Shown here piece by piece: positions 8,919-18,214 of a stretch of DNA of 64,000 nucleotides (positions are counted from its first letter, which is position 1; each line of letters begins with the position of its first letter). The stretch is from positions 24,782 to 88,781 of the forward strand of contig JANQKC010000025.1 of the NCBI GenBank assembly GCA_028281325.1. Reading direction: 5' to 3'. This DNA is from Alphaproteobacteria bacterium (lineage in GTDB: Bacteria; Pseudomonadota; Alphaproteobacteria; UBA8366). Position numbers and translations under genes: made by a program. The notes beneath the pieces were generated by a model. It did no database searches and had not been told where the DNA came from. It saw only the letters and a program-made list of their open reading frames with translations.

Positions 8919-11680
8919 CCGGCACCGTCACCTTCACGCTCGATGGGAAAGAGGTCGAGGCGTCCGAGGACGAGACGATCTGGCAGGTCGCCGACCGGCT
9001 CGGGCAAGAGATTCCGCATCTGTGCTACGCGCCGGAGCCGGGCTATCGGGCGGACGGCAACTGCCGGGCCTGCATGGTGGAGATCGAGGGCGAGCGCGTG
9101 TTGGCCGCATCCTGCATCCGCAAGCCGGCCGAGGGCATGGTCGTGACGACTGCTTCGGAGCGGGCGAAATCGGCCCGCAACATGGTCATGGAACTGCTCA
9201 TCGCCGATCAGCCCGACCGCGAGGTGGCGCATGATCCGAAGTCCAAATTCTGGACCTGGGCCGATGCGATGGGCGTGGCCGACAGCCGTTTCCCGGCGCG
9301 CGCGAAGGTCGACGCCGATCCAAGTCATGTGTCGATCGCGGTCAACCTGGATGCCTGCATTCATTGCAACCTGTGCGTTCGCGCCTGTCGCGAGGTTCAG
9401 GTGAACGATGTCATCGGCATGGCCTACCGTGGCGACCAATCGAAGATCGTCTTCGATTTCGACGACCCGATGGGGGAGTCGACCTGCGTGGCCTGCGGCG
9501 AGTGCGTGCAGATCTGTCCGACCGGCGCGCTGATGGAAGCGAACCTGCTGGACGAAAACGGCGTGCGGACCGAGTTCGAGGACAGGGATGTCGACACGCT
9601 GTGCCCGTATTGCGGCGTCGGGTGCCAGACGACGGTTCACGTCAAGGACGACAAGATCCTGTATGTCGATGGCCGCGACGGCCCGGCGAACAATAACCGT
9701 CTCTGCGTGAAGGGCCGGTTCGGCTTCGACTATATCAATCATCCGCACCGGCTGACCAAGCCGATGATCCGCCGGGACGATGCGCCGAAGGACGCCGATC
9801 TGGAAATCGATCCGGCCGATCCGTTGACCCATTTCCGCGAGGCGACGTGGGACGAGGCGCTCGACGCGGCGGCGGCCGGCCTGAAACGCGTGATCGATGC
9901 GCATGGCGGTTCCGGGCTGGCCGGGTTCGGGTCGGCCAAGGGGTCGAACGAAGAGGCGTATCTGTTCCAGAAGCTGGTTCGCACCGGCTTCGGGACGAAC
10001 AACGTCGACCACTGCACTCGGCTGTGTCATGCGTCTTCCGTCGCCGCGCTGATGGAGGGGATCGGGTCCGGCGCGGTGACCGCGCCATTCACGGCGGCGA
10101 AGGATTCCGACTGCATCATCGTGATCGGCGCGCGGCCGGAACAGAACCACCCGGTCGCCGCGACCTTCCTGAAGAACGCGGTGAAGAACGGCGTCAAGCT
10201 CATCGTCGCCGACCCACGGCGGCAGGATGTATCGCGCCTCGCGACGCATAGCCTGCAGTTCAAACCGGGCACGGACGTGGCGCTGCTGAATGCGATGATC
10301 CATGTGATCATCGAGGAAGGGCTGACGGACCAGCAGTATGTTCAGTCGCATACCGAAGGGTTCGAGGCGTTGAAGGCCCGGACCCGGGATTTCGCGCCCG
10401 AAGCGATGGCCGAAGTCTGCGGGATCGATGCGGACACGATCCGCAGCGTCGCGCGGCTCTACGCGACATCGACGCGGTCTATCATCTTCTGGGGAATGGG
10501 CATCTCCCAGTCGGTGCACGGCACGGACAACGCGCGCGGCCTGATCGCCCTCTCGCTGATCACCGGCCATGTCGGGCGTCCGGGCACCGGGCTGCATCCG
10601 TTGCGCGGCCAGAACAACGTGCAAGGGGCGTCGGATTCCGGTCTTATCCCTATGGTGTTCCCGGACTACCGCTCGGTCGAGGCCGATGACGTGCGGGCCG
10701 AGTATGAGGAATTCTGGGGCACGGAACTCGACCCCAAGGCCGGCCTGACCGTGGTGGAGATCATGGATGCGATCCTGGCCGACCAGATTCGCGCCATGTA
10801 CATCATGGGCGAGAACCCGGCGATGTCGGACCCGGATCAGGCGCATGCGCGGGCCGCGTTGGCGAAACTCGACCATCTGGTGGTGCAGGATATCTTCCTG
10901 ACCGAAACGGCGTGGCAGGCGGACGTGGTGCTGCCGGCGTCGGCGCATGCCGAGAAGTTCGGCACCTTCACCAATACCAACCGCGAGGTTCAGCTTGCCC
11001 GCGAGGCCGTGCCGATGCCGGGCGAGGCGCGGCAGGATTGGTGGATCATCCAGGAGATCGCGCGGCGGATCGGCCTGAATTGGTCTTACTCGCATCCCAA
11101 GGACGTGTTCGCCGAGATGGGGCAGGTCATGCCGTCGCTCAACAACATCACGTGGGAGCGGCTGGAGCGCGAGGATGCGGTCACCTATCCCTGCGACGCG
11201 CCGGACCGGCCGGGCAACGAAATCATCTTCGGCGACGGCTATCCGACCGAGAGCGGCCGCGCCCGGATCGTGCCGACCGACCTGACGCCGCCGGACGAGT
11301 TGCCCGACGACGAGTATCCGATGATCCTGAGCACCGGGCGATTGCTCGAACATTGGCATACCGGCGCGATGACGCGGCGCGCAACGAACCTGGACGCGCT
11401 GGAGCCCGAGGCTTTTGCCGTATTGTCGCCCGGGGAGCTTAGAAAGCTGGACCTCGACGCCGGAGATATGATCATGGTGGCCACGCGGCGCGGAACCATC
11501 GCGTTGAAGGTGCGGCCGGACCGTGACGTCCCGCCGGGCATGGTTTTCATTCCCTTCTGCTTTGCCGAGGCGGCGGCCAATCTGCTGACCAACCCGCAGC
11601 TGGACCCGTATGGAAAGATTCCCGAGTTCAAGTTCTGCGCCGCACGGGTCGAGCCGGTGCGGGCCGCCGCGGCCGAGTAG
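8915..11680 (+). CDS. fdsA: Formate dehydrogenase, molybdenum catalytic alpha subunit
   Basis: A 921-residue cytoplasmic enzyme oxidising formate to CO2. The cluster chain is visible: 2Fe-2S ferredoxin Cys at 37, 50, 53, 67; two 4Fe-4S sets at C148/151/154/158 and C191/194/197/201; the FdhF-type 4Fe-4S at C230/233/237/264. The Mo-binding domain follows, with active-site C371-H372 in CTRLCHASS, so it is the Cys form and no selenocysteine is needed. The C-terminal molybdopterin-binding domain ends about residue 915. Start overlaps fdsB by ATGA, with GGAGG about 9 nt upstream. This is the last gene of the sucCD-fdsBA operon. Confidence 0.93.
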   Translation: MTGTVTFTLDGKEVEASEDETIWQVADRLGQEIPHLCYAPEPGYRADGNCRACMVEIEGERVLAASCIRKPAEGMVVTTASERAKSARNMVMELLIADQPDREVAHDPKSKFWTWADAMGVADSRFPARAKVDADPSHVSIAVNLDACIHCNLCVRACREVQVNDVIGMAYRGDQSKIVFDFDDPMGESTCVACGECVQICPTGALMEANLLDENGVRTEFEDRDVDTLCPYCGVGCQTTVHVKDDKILYVDGRDGPANNNRLCVKGRFGFDYINHPHRLTKPMIRRDDAPKDADLEIDPADPLTHFREATWDEALDAAAAGLKRVIDAHGGSGLAGFGSAKGSNEEAYLFQKLVRTGFGTNNVDHCTRLCHASSVAALMEGIGSGAVTAPFTAAKDSDCIIVIGARPEQNHPVAATFLKNAVKNGVKLIVADPRRQDVSRLATHSLQFKPGTDVALLNAMIHVIIEEGLTDQQYVQSHTEGFEALKARTRDFAPEAMAEVCGIDADTIRSVARLYATSTRSIIFWGMGISQSVHGTDNARGLIALSLITGHVGRPGTGLHPLRGQNNVQGASDSGLIPMVFPDYRSVEADDVRAEYEEFWGTELDPKAGLTVVEIMDAILADQIRAMYIMGENPAMSDPDQAHARAALAKLDHLVVQDIFLTETAWQADVVLPASAHAEKFGTFTNTNREVQLAREAVPMPGEARQDWWIIQEIARRIGLNWSYSHPKDVFAEMGQVMPSLNNITWERLEREDAVTYPCDAPDRPGNEIIFGDGYPTESGRARIVPTDLTPPDELPDDEYPMILSTGRLLEHWHTGAMTRRATNLDALEPEAFAVLSPGELRKLDLDAGDMIMVATRRGTIALKVRPDRDVPPGMVFIPFCFAEAAANLLTNPQLDPYGKIPEFKFCAARVEPVRAAAAE

Positions 11681-11704
11681 GTCGGGTATAAGGAATCCCT
11701 TGGC

Positions 11705-12454
11705 ATGTCCGGCAAGGGGATAACCGTGTCTGATCGTTCCGCGACGGTGTTCAGCATCCTGATGGCGGCGTTCGTCGTCGTCTTGGTGCTGACCAATATC
11801 ATCGGCGTCAAACTGTTCCTCGCCTTTCCGCAATCGCTGCCGGACGGTTTCTTCGGCGAGGCGATCACGCTGACGACGGGGTTGATCACCTATCCCATCA
11901 CCTTTCTGCTGACCGACGTCGTGTGCGAGGTGTATGGCCGGCGCAAGGCGAACCTGATGGTCATCACCGGTTTCGTGATGAGCCTGCTGATGCTGGTGCT
12001 GGTGCAGATTTCCGTCATGCTTCCCGGGTCGCCGGCCTGGCCTGCGGGCAACCCCGATTACGGAACCGTCGGGGAAATGCAAGCCGCCTTCGAATCCGTA
12101 TTCACCTTGCCCGGTGTGCTCGTGTTGGGGTCGATGTCTGCCTATCTGGCCGCGCAACTCCTCGATGTCCGGCTTTTCCATTTTTGGAAACGGATGACGG
12201 CCGGCCGTCATCTCTGGCTGCGCAACAACGCATCGACGATGGTTTCGCAGCTTGTCGACACGATCATCGTAAATTCTATATTCCTCGGCTTCGGACTGGG
12301 CCTCGATTGGGATTTGGTCGCGAAGATCATCGCCGCGAACTATGTCTTCAAGCTGCTGATCGCCATCATCGACACGCCGTTTATCTATCTCGGCGTTTGG
12401 GCCGTGCGGCGGCAGATCGGCGACCAGCCGGAAAGGGCGGCCGTTGCCGATTAG
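11705..12454 (+). CDS. Queuosine precursor transporter (YhhQ/Vut_1 family)
   Basis: A 249-residue inner-membrane protein with about six hydrophobic segments. Family signatures are TNIIGVKLF near residue 32, [19 protein letters not shown] near 60-80 and [18 protein letters not shown] near 180. Members import preQ0/preQ1 for tRNA queuosine synthesis. A GTG at 11726 with AAGGGG before it is an alternative start. It begins 25 bp after fdsA, so it could be read through from that operon, but there is no functional link. No queuosine enzyme is adjacent. Confidence 0.87.
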   Translation: MSGKGITVSDRSATVFSILMAAFVVVLVLTNIIGVKLFLAFPQSLPDGFFGEAITLTTGLITYPITFLLTDVVCEVYGRRKANLMVITGFVMSLLMLVLVQISVMLPGSPAWPAGNPDYGTVGEMQAAFESVFTLPGVLVLGSMSAYLAAQLLDVRLFHFWKRMTAGRHLWLRNNASTMVSQLVDTIIVNSIFLGFGLGLDWDLVAKIIAANYVFKLLIAIIDTPFIYLGVWAVRRQIGDQPERAAVAD

Positions 12455-12540
12455 TGCGGCGGAATGCCTCGTACTCCGGTCTTGACGTCCCCATATGCCA
12501 GGAGTACTCCGCACCGGTAACCGCAGCAGGCATTCCATCC

Positions 12541-13242
12541 GTGCACGCCTTCAAGACAATCGGACTGACGAAGGTTTACGGCGAGGGCGAGGCCGCCGTT
12601 CACGCCTTGCGCGGCGTCGATTTGGAGATTCCCGAAGGCGAGTTGGTCGTCTTGCTTGGGGCCTCCGGCAGCGGCAAGTCGACGTTGCTCAACATTCTTG
12701 GCGGATTGGACCATCCGTCCGACGGACAGGTTTTCTTCCGGGACCAGGAGATCACGACCTTCGACGACAAGGCGTTGACCGCCTACCGGCGCGATCACGT
12801 GGGCTTCGTGTTCCAGCTCTACAACCTGATGCCGAGCCTGACGGCGCATGAGAATGTCGACTTGGTCACCGAAATCTCGCGCGATCCGATGCTAGCGGAA
12901 GAAGCGCTCGAAATGGTCGGCCTCGGCGACCGGATGGACCATTTCCCCGCGCAATTGTCCGGTGGCGAGCAGCAACGCGTTGCGATCGCACGGGCCATCG
13001 CCAAACGCCCGACCGTCCTGTTCTGCGACGAGCCGACGGGCGCCCTGGACAGCAAGACTGGGATCGTCGTTCTGCAGGCATTGCAGGACATCAATCGGAC
13101 CCTGAACACCACGATCATCGTGATCACCCATGCGATGGCGACGGCGGCGCTCGCCGACCGGGTGATCATGTTCGGCGACGGCCGGATAAAGGATGTTCGT
13201 TTGAACGAAAAGAAATTGGCGGCCGACCAGATCGAGTGGTGA
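12541..13242 (+). CDS. ABC exporter ATP-binding protein (LolD/MacB/DevA type)
   Basis: A 233-residue ATPase: Walker [10 protein letters not shown] near residue 41, Q-loop [16 protein letters not shown] near 95, signature [14 protein letters not shown] near 140, Walker [13 protein letters not shown] near 160 and H-loop ITHAMA near 197. GTG at 12541 is taken as start because no ATG is in frame nearby upstream and the protein then begins with the family's usual N-terminus. It is followed 4 bp later by its FtsX-like permease and then an HlyD adaptor. That order marks a tripartite-style exporter of lipids, peptides or hydrophobic compounds. The substrate is unknown. Confidence 0.88.
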   Translation: MHAFKTIGLTKVYGEGEAAVHALRGVDLEIPEGELVVLLGASGSGKSTLLNILGGLDHPSDGQVFFRDQEITTFDDKALTAYRRDHVGFVFQLYNLMPSLTAHENVDLVTEISRDPMLAEEALEMVGLGDRMDHFPAQLSGGEQQRVAIARAIAKRPTVLFCDEPTGALDSKTGIVVLQALQDINRTLNTTIIVITHAMATAALADRVIMFGDGRIKDVRLNEKKLAADQIEW

Positions 13243-13246
13243 TCGA

Positions 13247-15622
13247 ATGTCCTTCCTGCTGACATCCCTCGACCGAAAGCTGTTGCGCGACCTCTGGCGC
13301 ATCAAGGGGCAGGGGATCGCCATCGCCTTGGTGATCGCCTGCGGCATCGGGCTGTTCATCATGGCGAACGGTATGTTGTCGTCGCTTCAGGAAACCCGGG
13401 AAGCGTATTACGATCGTTACCGTTTTGCCGACATCTTCGCCCCGGTAAAGCGGGCGCCGGACCGCGTGCTGGCGGAAATCAAGACATTCCCCGGCGTGCG
13501 CGCCGTCGAGGGCCGGATTTCCGCCGGCGTGCTGATCGACGCGCCGGGGACGACCGAGCCGATCACCGGACAGGCCGTCTCCTTGCCGAGGATCGGCCGG
13601 CCCGTGCTGAACGACATTTTCCTGCGTAAGGGGCGCATGCTCGACCCGACCCGCGAAGACGAAATTCTGTTGTCGGAACCTTTCGCGAAGGCGCATGGGT
13701 TCGAGCCGGGCGATACGATTTCGGCCACGATGAACGGATCGAAACGCAAATTCGAAATTGTCGGGCTCGCCCTTTCGCCCGAATTCACCTACGCCATCGC
13801 GCCAGGCGCCTTGGTGCCCGATCCTTTCCGTTACGGGATACTCTGGCTCGGCAAGGACGCGCTGGCTGCGGCGTTTGATCTGGACGGTGCGTTCAACGAG
13901 GTTCTGATATCGCGATCGTATAACGCCAACGAGAGCGACATCATCGCGTCGCTGGACCGGCTGCTCGAACGGTATGGCGCGACGGGCGCGTTCCTGCGGG
14001 CCGACCAGATTTCCGACAAGTTCCTGGAGAGCGAGTTGAACCAGCTTGCGACGATGGCGACGGTCCTGCCGTCGATCTTCCTCGCGGTGTCGGCGTTTCT
14101 CTTGAATGTGGTGGTTGCGCGGATTGTCGATGCCGAACGGGAACAGATCGGGTTGCTGAAGGCGTTCGGTTATTCCAATCCGGCCATCTTGTTCCATTAT
14201 CTGAAAATGGTCCTGGCGATCACGTTGCTTGGCATCTTCGTCGGCTCCGGTGTCGGGATGTGGTTGGGGCGGTGGATGGCCCTGCTGTATCAGGAATTCT
14301 ATAAGTTCCCCTTCCTGATTTTTTCCCTGGGTTTGGATACGCTGGCCTTTGCCTTCACGATCGCCGTCACGGTGGCCGTTCTCGGAACGCTTACCGCGGT
14401 TCGCCGGGCGGCGGTCCTGTCGCCGGCGGAGGCGATGCGCCCGCCCGCGCCGGCGAAGTACCGTCAGGCCAGCGTGATGCCGCTTTGGTTCTCGGAGCGG
14501 ATCGACCAACCGACCCGCATGATCCTGCGCCGCATCGCCCGCCATCCGGTGCGGGCGTTGCTGACCAGTGTCGGCCTGGCCTTCGCGACCGCGATCTTGA
14601 TTACCGCCCGGTTCAACTGGGACAGCGTGCTCTACATGATGGACGTCAATTTCAACGTCGCCGAACGGCAGGACCTGACGGTCACCTTCGTCGAGCCCGA
14701 GTCGGACAAGGCGATTTTCGAATTGCGCCGGATGGACGGCGTCCTCTATGTCGAGCCGTTTCGCAGCGTGCCGGTACGGCTTCGAAACGGGCATATAGAA
14801 CGCCGCCAAAGCTTGACCGGCCTGGTCGAACGTCCCTTGCTCAGCCGGGCCGTGAACGCGGACCTGGCCAGTCTTCAGATACCGCGAAACGGACTGCTCC
14901 TGTCGAAGGCGCTCGCCGATCTGATCCAGGCCGAGGTTGGCGACGTGTTGCAAGTGGACGTCCTCGAAGACCGCAAGCCCCGGCTGAACCTGACGGTTGC
15001 GGGTGTCGCCGAGACGTTTATCGGCACATCCGCCTATCTCGAAATCGGTGCCCTCAACAGGAGCCTGAAAGAGGGCCCCCGCGTGTCCGGCGCCTTCCTG
15101 ATGATCGACCCCGCAAAACAAGACGCCATCTACGAACGGTTGAAGGACATGCCGTCGGTCAGCGGCGTCGGCATTGTCGCGGCGGCGCAGCGCTCCTTCA
15201 ATGAAACGATGGATCAAGGGATCGGCACGTTTATCGCGATCATTTCGACTTTTGCCGCGTTGATCGCCGTGGGCGTGGTCTACAACAGTGCGCGTATCGC
15301 CCTCGCCGAGCGGTCGCGCGAGCTGGCGAGTCTTCGCGTTTTGGGATTTACCAAGAACGAAGCCTCGTACATTCTTCTGGGTGAAATCGCATTGTTGACC
15401 TTTCTGGCGCTGCCGATCGGGTGCGGTTTCGGATATCTTCTGGCCTGGTTCTTGGCGGCATCCTTTACGACTGAGCTGTATCAAATCCCCTTGGTGATCG
15501 AGTTGGCGAGCTATGGCTATTCCTGCGCCGTCGTCGCCGGCGCGTCGCTTGTGTCGGGGATCCTGGTCGATCGCGAAATCGGCAAGCTGGACTTGGTGGT
15601 CGCCCTGAAAACAAGAGAGTAA
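13247..15622 (+). CDS. FtsX-like ABC exporter permease
   Basis: A 791-residue inner-membrane permease. There is one N-terminal membrane helix (about 20-40), a periplasmic MacB-PCD-like region (about 45-255), a three-helix FtsX block (about 270-390), then a second helix, periplasmic and FtsX block (about 430-780). This duplicated layout is typical of large LolE/DevC-like permeases. It lies between its ATPase (4-bp gap) and the HlyD adaptor (15-bp gap). No substrate can be read from the sequence. Confidence 0.87.
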   Translation: MSFLLTSLDRKLLRDLWRIKGQGIAIALVIACGIGLFIMANGMLSSLQETREAYYDRYRFADIFAPVKRAPDRVLAEIKTFPGVRAVEGRISAGVLIDAPGTTEPITGQAVSLPRIGRPVLNDIFLRKGRMLDPTREDEILLSEPFAKAHGFEPGDTISATMNGSKRKFEIVGLALSPEFTYAIAPGALVPDPFRYGILWLGKDALAAAFDLDGAFNEVLISRSYNANESDIIASLDRLLERYGATGAFLRADQISDKFLESELNQLATMATVLPSIFLAVSAFLLNVVVARIVDAEREQIGLLKAFGYSNPAILFHYLKMVLAITLLGIFVGSGVGMWLGRWMALLYQEFYKFPFLIFSLGLDTLAFAFTIAVTVAVLGTLTAVRRAAVLSPAEAMRPPAPAKYRQASVMPLWFSERIDQPTRMILRRIARHPVRALLTSVGLAFATAILITARFNWDSVLYMMDVNFNVAERQDLTVTFVEPESDKAIFELRRMDGVLYVEPFRSVPVRLRNGHIERRQSLTGLVERPLLSRAVNADLASLQIPRNGLLLSKALADLIQAEVGDVLQVDVLEDRKPRLNLTVAGVAETFIGTSAYLEIGALNRSLKEGPRVSGAFLMIDPAKQDAIYERLKDMPSVSGVGIVAAAQRSFNETMDQGIGTFIAIISTFAALIAVGVVYNSARIALAERSRELASLRVLGFTKNEASYILLGEIALLTFLALPIGCGFGYLLAWFLAASFTTELYQIPLVIELASYGYSCAVVAGASLVSGILVDREIGKLDLVVALKTRE

Positions 15623-15637
15623 CAAGGAGCATTGAAC

Positions 15638-16861
15638 ATGAACCGGCGTCTCTTTCGCCGTGTACTGACGATCGGATTGCTGGGCCTGTTCGCCGGGTTC
15701 CTGGCCTTTGCGTTTCGCCCGCAGCCGGTTCCGGTGGATATCGGCGCCGTCACGAAGGGGCCGATGGCCGTGTCGGTTGCCGAAGAAGCGAGAACCCGCG
15801 TGCGCGACGTCTACGTGGTATCGGCGCCGGTGACCGGCCGGCTGTTGCGGATCGAGCAAGAGGCCGGCGATCCGGTCGAGGCGCGGTCCACGGTCGTTGC
15901 CGCGATGTTGCCCAGCGACCCGTCGTTTCTCGACGTGCGGTCGATGACCGAGGCCGAAGCCGGTGTCCGCAGCGCGGCGGCGGCGCTTGCCTTGGCGAAA
16001 GCCGAGGTCAACAAGGCCGTGGCGGAGGTCAATTTCGCCGAGTTGGAGTTGAAACGCGCGCGTGAGCTGGTTCGTAAGAATGCGGCGTCGAAGGCGGCGT
16101 TGGACCGCGCCGAACTCGAGCTTCGTTCGTCGGAGGCGACGCTGCAAATGAGCAACGCCACCGTTCAAGCGCGGGAAGCCGATTTGGAGACGGCACGGGC
16201 CCGGTTGATCGATCCGGCGCGCGCCAGCGAACTCGACGATCCCGAACAAGACGGCATTGTTTCCGTTCGGGCGCCGGTCAGCGGCCGGATTCTGCGGCTG
16301 CTGGAGGAAAGCGAGACCGTGGTAACCGCAGGGACGGCGCTTATCGAACTCGGCGACCCGCGGGGCGATCTGGAAATCGTCGTGGAATTGCTGTCGACCG
16401 ATGCGGTTCAGGTAAAAGAAGGCAATCGGGTCATTATCGAAAAATGGGGCGGCGAGGGGGATTTGGCCGGCGTTGTCGACCGGATCGAACCCTTCGGCTT
16501 CACCAAGGTGTCCGCCTTGGGTGTCGAAGAGCAAAGGGTTAACGTCATCCTGCAGTTCACGGGGCCGGCGGAACGCCGGGCGGCGTTGGGCCATGGGTTC
16601 CGGGTAGAAGTCCGTATCGTGGTCTGGGAAGAGGACGATGTCGTCCGCGTGCCCGCGAGCGCGCTTTTCCGGGATGGCGAAACATGGGCCGTCTTTAGAT
16701 ATGACGGTGAAACGGCCCAGCAGGTCGCGGTGCAGATCGGCCGGAACAACGGCATGGTAGCGCAGGTTTTGGAGGGGCTGTCGGCTGGCGATCAGGTTGT
16801 TTTATACCCCGGCGACCGCGTTTCCGACGGCGTGCGCGTTACGCCGCGGTCCGAAAGCTAA
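15638..16861 (+). CDS. HlyD/RND-type periplasmic adaptor of the ABC exporter
   Basis: A 407-residue protein. ATG at 15638 is preferred because AAGGAG lies about 8 nt upstream; a TTG six bases earlier is less likely. A single N-terminal membrane helix (about 10-28) is followed by biotinyl-lipoyl halves (VSAPVTGRLLRIEQEAGDPV near 65; VRAPVSGRILRLLEESETVV near 210). An Ala/Glu-rich helical hairpin lies between (about 100-195), and beta-barrel and membrane-proximal domains finish the protein. It bridges the FtsX permease to the outer envelope. No outer-membrane TolC-like gene is nearby. Confidence 0.86.
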   Translation: MNRRLFRRVLTIGLLGLFAGFLAFAFRPQPVPVDIGAVTKGPMAVSVAEEARTRVRDVYVVSAPVTGRLLRIEQEAGDPVEARSTVVAAMLPSDPSFLDVRSMTEAEAGVRSAAAALALAKAEVNKAVAEVNFAELELKRARELVRKNAASKAALDRAELELRSSEATLQMSNATVQAREADLETARARLIDPARASELDDPEQDGIVSVRAPVSGRILRLLEESETVVTAGTALIELGDPRGDLEIVVELLSTDAVQVKEGNRVIIEKWGGEGDLAGVVDRIEPFGFTKVSALGVEEQRVNVILQFTGPAERRAALGHGFRVEVRIVVWEEDDVVRVPASALFRDGETWAVFRYDGETAQQVAVQIGRNNGMVAQVLEGLSAGDQVVLYPGDRVSDGVRVTPRSES

Positions 16862-17064
16862 ATCAACTTGAAGAATAAATTCAAATTGAATCCGAATTTA
16901 TTCGGAATGATATAGTTAATATTAGGAATATTGATCATATATTAAGGTTAATCAAAATAAAAATACATAATTTTCAAATTAACTAAAAATTTTACTAGTA
17001 TTTTTCTGAGAGTGGAGTAAAGTACTAACACTTAGTGGGAGGGGTGCTTGCGTTGGGGGAGATC
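16862..17064. other. AT-rich intergenic stretch before the LuxR-type gene
   Basis: About 200 bp that are strikingly AT-rich against GC-rich neighbours, with runs of AATT/TAAT. A short hairpin TCCGAA-TTTA-TTCGGA lies at about 16894-16909 (weak terminator or operator). It probably holds the promoter of the regulator at 17065. No gene is visible. Confidence 0.5.
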
Positions 17065-17739
17065 ATGTCTCAAGCACCTCTTATGATTGTCGGCGGTACC
17101 AGCCTCTTCCGCCGGGGATTGGGCAGTTTCATCGAGGCAAGCCCGCTGGACCTTGTCGCCGAATACGATGATCCGGCGAGTTGTATCGCGGGAACCGCGG
17201 ATCAGTCCGCGCCGGAGCCGGAGTTGATCGTCTACATTTCCAATGGCGATCCTGAAGAGTCCGCGGAGTCGGTGGAACTGTTGCAAGACTCTTTTCGGTC
17301 GGCTCGGATTTTGGTTCTGTCGACGGAGCTGTCGGTGGACGAGTTGGGAGCCTGTCTCCGGGTGGGAGCGGGCGGATACCTTCTCAGCAACCTGTCGAAA
17401 GACGTCCTCATACATTCGGTTCGCCTGATCCTTCTGGGAGAGACCGTATTCCCGTCCCAATTGGCGACGGCTTGGGCGACGGGCCAACTGCGGCGCAGCG
17501 ACCAGTGCAACACGAAGCTTCTGGGCGACCTTACGCCGCGTGAATTGGATATCCTGGGCTGCCTGACCGAAGGCGCGTCGAACAAGGTCATCGCCCGCCA
17601 GCTTGGCATCACCGAAGCGACCGTGAAGATCCATATGAAATCCTTGATCCGGAAGATCGGCGTGCAAAACCGGACCCAGGCGGCGCTTTACGCCCTGCAT
17701 AGCGGTTTTAGCCGCGAACCGGCCGCGTTGGCCGCGTAG
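17065..17739 (+). CDS. LuxR/FixJ-type response regulator with degenerate receiver
   Basis: A 224-residue protein. The ATG at 17065 is preceded by GGGGGAGA about 3-10 nt upstream. Residues about 5-115 have receiver-like fold spacing, but the acidic pair and phospho-Asp positions are not recognisable (VGGTSLFRRG; PELIVYISNGD), and the usual LLKD is LLSN. Residues about 155-215 are a clear LuxR HTH (LTPRELDILGCLTEGASNKV, ITEATVKIHMKSLIRKIGVQ). Similar proteins in alphaproteobacteria control exopolysaccharide or quorum-type responses without classical phosphorylation. No histidine kinase is adjacent. Confidence 0.82.
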   Translation: MSQAPLMIVGGTSLFRRGLGSFIEASPLDLVAEYDDPASCIAGTADQSAPEPELIVYISNGDPEESAESVELLQDSFRSARILVLSTELSVDELGACLRVGAGGYLLSNLSKDVLIHSVRLILLGETVFPSQLATAWATGQLRRSDQCNTKLLGDLTPRELDILGCLTEGASNKVIARQLGITEATVKIHMKSLIRKIGVQNRTQAALYALHSGFSREPAALAA

Positions 17740-17880
17740 GGAGCCCCCGCGCCTAGTCCGAAAGGGCTAATCCGGAAAAGGAAAATGGACCAGTGATGGC
17801 AATGCTTTAGAGGGGTACTCTCCCAGGTGTGGAAACACTCCACATCAACTCACATTGATAAACGTCACACACACTCCCAA

Positions 17881-17904
17881 AACCCCGCTTCGGCGGGGTT
17901 TTTC
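17881..17904 (+). terminator. Rho-independent terminator
   Basis: Perfect 8-bp stem AACCCCGC / GCGGGGTT with a TTCG tetraloop, followed by TTT. It could end the LuxR transcript or a short RNA starting after 17740. Confidence 0.8.
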
Positions 17905-18079
17905 TTGGGCGATATAGGAAAATATCCTGATTTTAGGGGGTGCCGCAAAGTTGCCATTTATTCTCCCCTCGATTGCCCAGACGCGCGCCCAATTTCGACA
18001 TGCGGCGGCGATACGGTTTCCGAGTACTCCCTCGAAGGATCCCCCTTCACCAACACCAACATCGACCACGGCAAACACC

Positions 18080-18114
18080 GGGCCCCATCGAAAGATGGGG
18101 CCCCTCCCGTTTTG
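18080..18114 (+). terminator. Hairpin with T-run, probable terminator
   Basis: Perfect 10-bp stem GGGCCCCATC / GATGGGGCCC with a GAAA tetraloop (18080-18103), then CTCCCGTTTT. It is the second plus-strand hairpin in the gene-free stretch. Confidence 0.6.
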
Positions 18115-18136
18115 GCCTCCGGTTTGCGCCGGTCTC

Positions 18137-18169
18137 AAAAAAACGGCCCCCTGCTTACGCAGGAGGCCG
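18137..18169 (-). terminator. Terminator of the small secreted-protein gene
   Basis: Read on the minus strand: an 11-bp stem with one mismatch (arms 18144-18154 and 18159-18169, TTAC loop on the plus strand) followed by seven T (18137-18143). It lies 46 bp after the stop of the gene at 18215. Confidence 0.75.
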
Positions 18170-18214
18170 ATTCAACAGGGAAGCTCCGGAAATGAAGTGA
18201 GGTGTTGCTAAAGC

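Larger units (their letters stand above)
17740..18136 (+). other. Gene-free stretch with two terminator hairpins; candidate small RNA
   Basis: About 400 bp between the LuxR gene and a minus-strand terminator. It contains a small hairpin TGTGGA-AACAC-TCCACA (about 17828-17844), a strong terminator at 17881-17904 and a second hairpin at 18080-18114. Open frames crossing it run through both hairpins and are rejected. Two plus-strand terminators without a gene between them suggest a short non-coding transcript. Confidence 0.3.

Noticed and set aside
8915..11680. Selenocysteine formate dehydrogenase
   Set aside because: The active-site codon is an ordinary Cys (CTRLCHASS) and there is no in-frame TGA.
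8669..12538. A 1289-residue open frame on the minus strand
   Set aside because: It lies antisense to fdsA and the YhhQ gene, whose domains are unmistakable. The protein is Arg/His-rich without any domain, a typical high-GC antisense frame.
13166..16594. A 1142-residue minus-strand frame
   Set aside because: Antisense to the ABC/FtsX/HlyD operon and with the same shadow composition.
17827..18195. A 122-residue plus-strand frame
   Set aside because: It reads through two strong terminator hairpins and resembles no protein.
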